Source of the DNA: Hondaea fermentalgiana
Taxonomy: Eukaryota; Sar; Bigyra; Thraustochytrida; Thraustochytriidae
Length of the DNA stretch: 62,797 nt
Reading direction: 5' to 3'
Assembly (NCBI GenBank): GCA_014084085.1
Contig: NPFB01000051.1
Location: forward strand, 1,314-64,110
A program made the position numbers and the translations under genes. The notes beneath the pieces were generated by a model, which was given only the letters and a program-made list of their open reading frames with translations, ran no database searches and was not told the DNA's origin. Shown piece after piece: positions 57,467-62,797 of this stretch (its first letter is position 1; each line of letters opens with the position of its first letter).

Positions 57467-57530
57467 TTACAATTGGTCAAAAGATCGGAAAAGGAGAATG
57501 TGTTTCTCGTCAGCCTTGACGAAAAGGAGA
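57251..57530. repeat. 70-bp perfect tandem repeat, four copies
   Basis: Units start at 57251, 57321, 57391 and 57461 and appear identical. The copy at 57461-57530 supplies the last 20 codons, stop codon and six 3' bases of the minus-strand LC8 gene. The other three lie directly downstream of its stop. Each copy repeats the same open C-terminal reading and TAA. Confidence 0.97.
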
Positions 57531-57766
57531 TGTTTGTTCTCAAAGCAAAGAGAGGCTCCAAAATCCTGGCCTACAATGCAGTGCCAGGTTCCCGCCGCGT
57601 CTTGTGCATCCATGTTTCGCTTGATTTGTGTTGCGACATCTTTCTCGACCTTGCCCTGGGCGACTGCATCGGCAATAAACCCAAGGGCCTTGTCCCGCGT
57701 CTCCGGCGCCATATGACAGGCCTTTACGTCACACGTCACAGGGGCTGAGCTCGCTGTCGGCGCCAT
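57467..57766 (-). CDS. LC8-type dynein light chain
   Basis: The start is the ATG at 57766, since the frame beyond it opens only at TTG; this gives 99 residues against 89-ish for animal LC8. Residues ~20-99 follow the family closely: a helix ETRDKALGFIADAV, then GKVEKDVATQIKRNMD, then the hallmark GTWHCIVGQDFGASLCFENKH and a final strand HILLFRS. LC8 dimers form a hub in dynein, in myosin V and in many other partners, binding short TQT-type peptides in the groove made by this last region. The tail FDQL extends a few residues past the usual LLFKSG end. The last 20 codons lie in the 70-bp repeat. It is intronless as far as visible. Confidence 0.95.
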   Translation of the reverse strand: MAPTASSAPVTCDVKACHMAPETRDKALGFIADAVAQGKVEKDVATQIKRNMDAQDAAGTWHCIVGQDFGASLCFENKHLLFVKADEKHILLFRSFDQL

Positions 57767-58514
57767 CTTAGACCTCGTCCGCAAAGCAAGCAAGCGAGCG
57801 GGCGAGCAAGTGCTCTATACGCGCGCGCGCGGTCGCTCGCAGCTCTGCAAGGCTTGCTTCTCGGTCTCGACGGCCGGCCGCCCCGCGGAGACTGCCGCTT
57901 GCTCGCGCGCTCGATCAGCCCCGGCCCAACCAGCTGCGCCTTGGTTCGCCTGCGACCGTCTCAGGGGAGGCAAGTAGAGCACGCGGGCGAGCCTCTCGCA
58001 GGACTGCGACGCGTAGCGTACGCGGCGCAGCGTTTCGCGCGAGTTGGGCCTCGCAAGGGATGGCGCGCGTCGACCAACCTAAACCTGTCCAGACGAGCCT
58101 CGGGCTCATGGCGCAAAGTGACCCAACAGCTCTATTTGGGCAAACTTAGGCCACTTGGGACACCTGCGAGGTTTGCACGCTCGCGAGCTTCAAGTCGCCG
58201 AGTTTGCGAGTTACTTGGGACACCTGATTGCAAATTTACGAGCTTCAACTCGCCGGGTTTGTGAGTTTTTGCGAATTTTACTCCACGTAGAGTGAGTGGC
58301 AGGTTAAAGTTGGTTCGTTGACAAGCGGGCGTCTGACTCACTAGTACGCACGCAGAACGCTGGATCGGCTAGGACGAAATGTCAGCTTAGCAATTTTTTT
58401 TTACATTTTCCCTCGCACACGAGGAGGCAAAGACAAAAGAAGAAGTTGTATTTTTTCAATTTTAACAGTATGGAAGAAAGATCGTGTCGTCTTTATTTCG
58501 GAAGCGATCTAGTC
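57767..58514. other. Intergenic region, LC8 leader and SulP 3' flank
   Basis: G+C-rich near the LC8 start, AT-rich towards the SulP gene end. It holds an imperfect 60-bp direct repeat (58153-58270). Open frames on the plus strand here are not supported. Confidence 0.55.
58153..58270. repeat. Imperfect 60-bp direct repeat, two copies
   Basis: Both copies begin ACTTGGGACACCTG (58153 and 58213) and share CGAGCTTCAA.TCGCCG.GTTTG.GAGTT, with mismatches in the middle. Confidence 0.8.
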
Positions 58515-61500
58515 CTATAGATTGGGTGATGTAAAAGGTGCCGAGGATACGCGTCGATTGGCCATGCCTTCGGGTCTGGCGGGCTCGGGAGTTACACGGG
58601 TTCTAGAGCTCCGACGTGCCGAAGTAACGATGTTTTTAGTATCGTTCAAAATGCCTGGCCCAAGACTCGCAATGCGCTTGCCGAAAGTAGCCAAAGCGGA
58701 ACTTGAGAAGCTGTCGCTTCCGCTCGCCTTGAGATATTCGGAACGTGATATTGGTACTGCATTCTGAAATGAGGTTGAAAAGGAGACGGAGTCGTCGCGA
58801 CGAAGATCTGTACTGATTGTACGGTCGAGTCCCATCATCTTAGTCTCGAACACCGTGAAGTTGTCTGTGCCCTCGACCTCGATCTGATAGACGCTGTGAA
58901 TAGAATCAAGCCAGTCTCCAAAGGAGACAAACCCGTTTTCTGACTCGTCCGCTTCAAATATCATCTCCTCAGCAGCCTCAGGGCTAAGATCAACATCAAG
59001 AAACTCGAGCCATGCACCGCGGAGAATCTCCGGGGTGATTCCAATTTTCTTTGCGGCAAGTCGCCTCCACTTTTGATCCGTCGGAACCGCGCGACTTTCC
59101 ACACTCTGCAGTCCCTTTTTAAGTTTGGGGCCCATGACCTCATCGTTTGCTAAGATAATTTTGAAGATTGTCTCGACCTCGAGAAGCAATCGTTGTCTTT
59201 TCACAGCAGCAGCAATGATAGACAGTAAGCTTGTGAAAGAGATGGCGGGCTCAAGGTATCCAGTTGCATCAGTAATTTTCCACTCGTCCATGACATGAGC
59301 AAGCACTTTCTCGTGAAGTACAAGTCCGGCATCTTCAATCATTGAGGAAAGATTGGAGAGTGTTATGCAGCCCTCAGGATACAAGTCCTCTGCACTTGCA
59401 AGAGATCCCTTGCCGTAAATGTGTCTGTGCCGGTGCAATGGAGCTGTTGCGTAAAGCTCAAAGACCTTGCGAATGATGGCCACGTGCTTGAGAGACAGCG
59501 GATAGAACGTGAGCATGGACACGATGTTGAGAAAGTCTGCCTCCGAGACCGTCCCTTGGCTACTCTGAGACGAGGTCCTTTGCATGTCTCGATTCCGTTT
59601 TTCAGATTCAGCGCTAATGGCCCGAAAGATGCTCGAGTTGCCAGTATCACTTTGCTCATTATTAGCGTTCGAGACCGAGCTTCCCGGAGGTGCTGCATTG
59701 TCGCCCATTTCGGCGGGTGACTTTGCGGATGAGTTGATGTTGGTGGAGTTGTTGTTGATTAGCCGACGATAGGTCTGAGCCCCAATCTGTTTGAGCCTGG
59801 CACTGACGCCCACGGAAGGAAGTTCCTCCTTGATGTGATTGAACTTGTGAGCTCGATCACGGATGAGAGCCCATATACTGTGCGATGACTCAAAGATGGA
59901 CTGAAGCGAGGATCGCGAGATTTTAAGCGCCATGAGCGTCTCCGAGTGAACAATGGCATCTGCGGTACGTTCATGTCTGCGCGTGTAAAATGCTAGCTCG
60001 CCGAGAACATACCCGCCTTTAGACTCATTGAAATGAATGGTGTGTGTATGTGATACGCCGTTCTCGTGTCGGATTCTTACCTTGATGTCTCCAGCTACTA
60101 CAACCAGCAAGAAGTCACCAACATCGCCTTGTCGAAAGACAAACTCGTCCTGATCGAAGGTGATGAGCTCCGTTTCAGCAGCGACACGCGAGATGAGGTA
60201 CGGGTCCGCTTGAACACTCTCCTTGAAGAGGTCGACGGAAGCGAGAGCACGATACCTTGCCCCAAAGGGAGCTCGCTGCTGCTGACGAATGACGGGCAGG
60301 ACTTTACGTACGGAAGGCAGTTGATACCGTGATTCTTGTTCTATCTTTAGCCGAATCGCGCGATTTTGTAATTGCCTCGACTTGGAGTGTTCTTGCGGGA
60401 CTGCGCGCTGCAAAACGTGGCGAAAGACCTCGATGACCACTGCGTGAGTCGATGCAATTTCTGCAGAGGAAGAAAATGTACCGACCTCCTTGACAGGAAG
60501 GAAGACTAGATCCTCGCCAAAGATAATGGGGCTTTGTGAGGCGTGCATCGTTCGCTTTGTCGTGCCCTTGCGTACGGTAATCATACCGTCGACAACAATG
60601 AGCATGCTATTTACGGGGGCAGATTCGGCGCAGACGCACTCGCCCTGATGAAAGACGAGCAGCTCGGAACGTTCGGCCACTGCAGAGATGATTCCCGGAA
60701 TCGAGAGTTCGAGATCCGCGAAAACGGCAGTGTTCGAAAGAAAGAGCTTGACGAACTCGAGCTGCTTGGTACGAGATATTTTTGCAGTGTCAATGTGCCG
60801 AGTAAGGTCTTCCTTCTCAACGCCTCGCAGGAGAGACATAAACTCCATTTGCGGATTCTCCGCAATGGAACTCGTGTCCCCAGAGGAGGCCGACCAAGTC
60901 CGACCGTGCATGAGAAGAGCTGCTTCTTTCTGGCTGAGATAGTGCCCTGTGTCTTGCAGCATCTGAATGACCTGCGTGGCAAGAACTTTCCCGTCTTCGT
61001 TTTGGCTCGCATAAGTCTGGAATACGGCGCGACACTCCGCTTCGACCTTTTTGCTGAGTTTGCAACAAACCGCTTCCTCCCATGTCTTGATGGATGTCGC
61101 GTTTGAGCTTGTTTCATCGACAGATTCGGCGCGGGTACTTTTCTCTGGCCCCAGGCTCGTGCATTCTGCGCAGAGGTCTTCCTCGTCCTCGCAAATGCGC
61201 GCAGGGCGTTCTACGGCTTCTACATTATGCACTTCGTCGGTATATGCTTGAAGCCGGACGATGCCTGCCCTGCCGTGAAGAAGCTCGATTTCGGAAGAAA
61301 ATCCTTCAAAGAGGACGTTTAGGGTCGTCCCTGTTGAAACTTTATTGGTGAGTCCAGCACCAAGGAGCTCGTCTTGAATAAGCCAGCGCTCGGAGTCCTT
61401 TTGGATGAGATTGATGACCGCATGCAGAAAGGCAAGCCCGGCTTCCTCAACATGGACTGAGCTTGCTTCCGATCCGTTATAGGCTTGCATTGCCTTTTTT

Positions 61501-62797
61501 TGCGAGCCTCGAAAACTCGCCATCATGTTTGCGGCGCTCGGAATATGTGTCGATGATCCGATCAAAGAGCCCCTATCAGGCGCCGCCGCTGATGCTGAAA
61601 GCCCGCCCATCATAAAGAGATGAGAAACAAAAGATGATCCGCGACTCAGCATGGATGCCCTTTTCGCCAATTTGCCAGAGCGAAACTTGACAGATGCGGT
61701 CGCTTCGGCGTCGGATGAGTTCTGCTGCCTCAGATCCCCTGGGAGCGGTGCAAACTGCTCAAAGTCCGAGATTTCTCGCTCAAGTTTGAGATTACTCTGC
61801 CAGTAGTGGCGCAGAATCGTCTGCTGTAGAGCCATGAAGATGTTAGGTCGCGAGGCGCGAAGGCGCGAAATCTCGTACTGCGTCATGACAATAACCGCAC
61901 AATTTTCTGTATCTGCGATAATTTTGTGCTGTTGCAGGGCTGTCGTGAAGACCGCCATCTCGTTAATGTACGCACCTCGAGCATACGATCGAATTTTGCG
62001 CACATTGCCATTCGCGTCTGCAAAAACAGAGGAGAATTTTCCTTGCTGCACAATGTAGAGCGATTCCGCAGGTTTGCCGGGCTCGCACAGCGTCTCGCCC
62101 TTGGCAATGACGACCCGTTTCACGAAACGCCAGAGCTCGTTTCCAAATCCGGTGTCTTTAAGAATCTCTTCCAGAGCATCGTGCTTGGCTTTATTCCTTG
62201 CAAGGTCATGGAGCTTGACAACAGGACGAAATTCGAGCCATCGCGAGCGGACAAGGTGTGCCCACTCAAGCAGCTGCTCTTCGATCCACTCAACGCCAAG
62301 ATCGAGATGATCAAAAACTGCTGCGCCGTGCTGGAGGATGCCTTCTCGCAACATGCTGCGAATGATGTTTTCCTTGACGCCCGTGAAAACAAACATGACC
62401 TCGTGCTTTTTCAAGACATTTGCAATATCAAGAAAGACGCCAAGGCCGCTGTAGTCAATACCGTACACGTGCGTCCAGTCGAAGATGAGGTAGCGCACTC
62501 GTCCCATACGCGACACTTGAGCCTGTTCCGCGAGCAGAGATTTCGTAAAGTCGAGAATTTGTCCTGCCGAGCCAAAGAAAATGTAGTTTTGCATTTGCAC
62601 GATCGCGTACCTTTTGCTCAGATGAGTCAGCTTGGAGGCGTCCTTTACGCTTCGGACAACCTTGGACTCGTAGTCGCATCCATGAAAATATGCCTTGACC
62701 ACCCCGATCCGCCCGTACGTAAGGGCAAAGATGATGGCTGACAGGATAATGCCCACCACCACAGCAACCAGCAGACTTGTTGCCGCATTCACGATCA
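58515..62797 (-). CDS. SulP-type transporter C-terminal part: STAS, three cNMP folds, EF-hand-like segments (5' partial)
   Basis: The frame is open to the right window edge, so the N-terminal transport core is missing. The visible ~1,427 residues start with one TM helix (ATSLLVAVVVGIILSAIIF, likely the last of the SulP core). Then come a STAS domain (~62270-62660) with YLIFDWTHVYGIDYSGL and cNMP fold 1 (~61790-62130, ESLYIVQQGKFSSVF). An EF-hand-like pair (~60830-61060, NEDGKV), cNMP fold 2 (~60400-60700) and cNMP fold 3 (~59880-60240, with GELAFYTRRHERTADAI) follow. A second degenerate EF-like pair (~59260-59480) and a clearer EF-hand (~58920-58960, DESENGFVSFGD) complete it. SulP/SLC26 proteins carry sulfate or other anions; yeast Vsb1 also joins SulP, STAS and cNMP folds on the vacuole. 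Ligand-regulated transport is inferred. Substrate is unknown. Confidence 0.9.
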   Translation of the reverse strand, partial: IVNAATSLLVAVVVGIILSAIIFALTYGRIGVVKAYFHGCDYESKVVRSVKDASKLTHLSKRYAIVQMQNYIFFGSAGQILDFTKSLLAEQAQVSRMGRVRYLIFDWTHVYGIDYSGLGVFLDIANVLKKHEVMFVFTGVKENIIRSMLREGILQHGAAVFDHLDLGVEWIEEQLLEWAHLVRSRWLEFRPVVKLHDLARNKAKHDALEEILKDTGFGNELWRFVKRVVIAKGETLCEPGKPAESLYIVQQGKFSSVFADANGNVRKIRSYARGAYINEMAVFTTALQQHKIIADTENCAVIVMTQYEISRLRASRPNIFMALQQTILRHYWQSNLKLEREISDFEQFAPLPGDLRQQNSSDAEATASVKFRSGKLAKRASMLSRGSSFVSHLFMMGGLSASAAAPDRGSLIGSSTHIPSAANMMASFRGSQKKAMQAYNGSEASSVHVEEAGLAFLHAVINLIQKDSERWLIQDELLGAGLTNKVSTGTTLNVLFEGFSSEIELLHGRAGIVRLQAYTDEVHNVEAVERPARICEDEEDLCAECTSLGPEKSTRAESVDETSSNATSIKTWEEAVCCKLSKKVEAECRAVFQTYASQNEDGKVLATQVIQMLQDTGHYLSQKEAALLMHGRTWSASSGDTSSIAENPQMEFMSLLRGVEKEDLTRHIDTAKISRTKQLEFVKLFLSNTAVFADLELSIPGIISAVAERSELLVFHQGECVCAESAPVNSMLIVVDGMITVRKGTTKRTMHASQSPIIFGEDLVFLPVKEVGTFSSSAEIASTHAVVIEVFRHVLQRAVPQEHSKSRQLQNRAIRLKIEQESRYQLPSVRKVLPVIRQQQRAPFGARYRALASVDLFKESVQADPYLISRVAAETELITFDQDEFVFRQGDVGDFLLVVVAGDIKVRIRHENGVSHTHTIHFNESKGGYVLGELAFYTRRHERTADAIVHSETLMALKISRSSLQSIFESSHSIWALIRDRAHKFNHIKEELPSVGVSARLKQIGAQTYRRLINNNSTNINSSAKSPAEMGDNAAPPGSSVSNANNEQSDTGNSSIFRAISAESEKRNRDMQRTSSQSSQGTVSEADFLNIVSMLTFYPLSLKHVAIIRKVFELYATAPLHRHRHIYGKGSLASAEDLYPEGCITLSNLSSMIEDAGLVLHEKVLAHVMDEWKITDATGYLEPAISFTSLLSIIAAAVKRQRLLLEVETIFKIILANDEVMGPKLKKGLQSVESRAVPTDQKWRRLAAKKIGITPEILRGAWLEFLDVDLSPEAAEEMIFEADESENGFVSFGDWLDSIHSVYQIEVEGTDNFTVFETKMMGLDRTISTDLRRDDSVSFSTSFQNAVPISRSEYLKASGSDSFSSSALATFGKRIASLGPGILNDTKNIVTSARRSSRTRVTPEPARPEGMANRRVSSAPFTSPNL

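Noticed and set aside
57854..58264. Open frame upstream of the LC8 gene
   Set aside because: It crosses the imperfect 60-bp direct repeat and shows no domain.
1..62797. CRISPR array, tRNA, rRNA or transposable element
   Set aside because: Repeats here are microsatellites, minisatellites or segmental duplications with no spacer pattern. I recognised no tRNA cloverleaf, rRNA core, transposase or reverse-transcriptase motif, though a short tRNA could be missed by eye.

Overview
This is nuclear DNA from a GC-rich, intron-poor eukaryote. The genes encode a HECT ubiquitin ligase, a MyTH4-FERM protein, an LC8 dynein light chain, a SYLF/WW protein, a GT90 glycosyltransferase, a NACHT-WD40 protein and a SulP-type transporter. 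Long ORFs without visible introns (one of 21.9 kb), wide G+C-rich intergenic regions full of 4-6 bp microsatellites, and compact secreted-protein families suggest a stramenopile protist, most likely a labyrinthulomycete (thraustochytrid). That placement is inference; no rRNA or organelle marker is present. A run of exactly 100 N (52256-52355) shows this is a draft scaffold.

Left part (1-7.0 kb): three co-directional paralogues (1224, 4195, 5930, + strand) encode secreted ~350-residue proteins with a cysteine-containing PAN/apple-like N-terminal part and a vWA-like C-terminal part. Copies 2 and 3 share tracts of near-identical DNA next to diverged tracts, which suggests gene conversion. They are followed by a small SPF45-like protein gene (7212-7940).

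The 7.9-15.06 kb stretch is a tandem array of three 2.1-2.8 kb units. Each unit carries one minus-strand gene for a protein with a Cys-rich extracellular N-terminus and five predicted membrane segments. The unit boundary lies inside the last codons of the SPF45-like gene. The middle unit carries an extra insertion holding a frameshifted coding relic.

Central part (15.2-42.6 kb): on the minus strand, a WD40-like protein with an N-terminal lipidation motif and a SYLF-WW-WW protein. On the plus strand, a ~7,293-residue HECT E3 ligase with SPRY, DOC/APC10-like, Mib/HERC2-like and Tudor-like modules.

Right part (43.1-62.8 kb): a GT90 enzyme (-), a DUF4062-NACHT-WD40 protein (+), a PH-LRR-MyTH4-FERM protein interrupted by the assembly gap (+), an LC8 dynein light chain (-) whose last codons lie in a four-copy 70-bp tandem repeat, and the C-terminal ~1,427 residues of a SulP-type transporter (-) with STAS, three cNMP-binding folds and EF-hand-like segments, cut by the window edge.

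No operon logic applies. The common themes are signalling, cytoskeleton and membrane surface proteins, and recent local duplication. I found no tRNA, rRNA, transposase, CRISPR array or viral gene.
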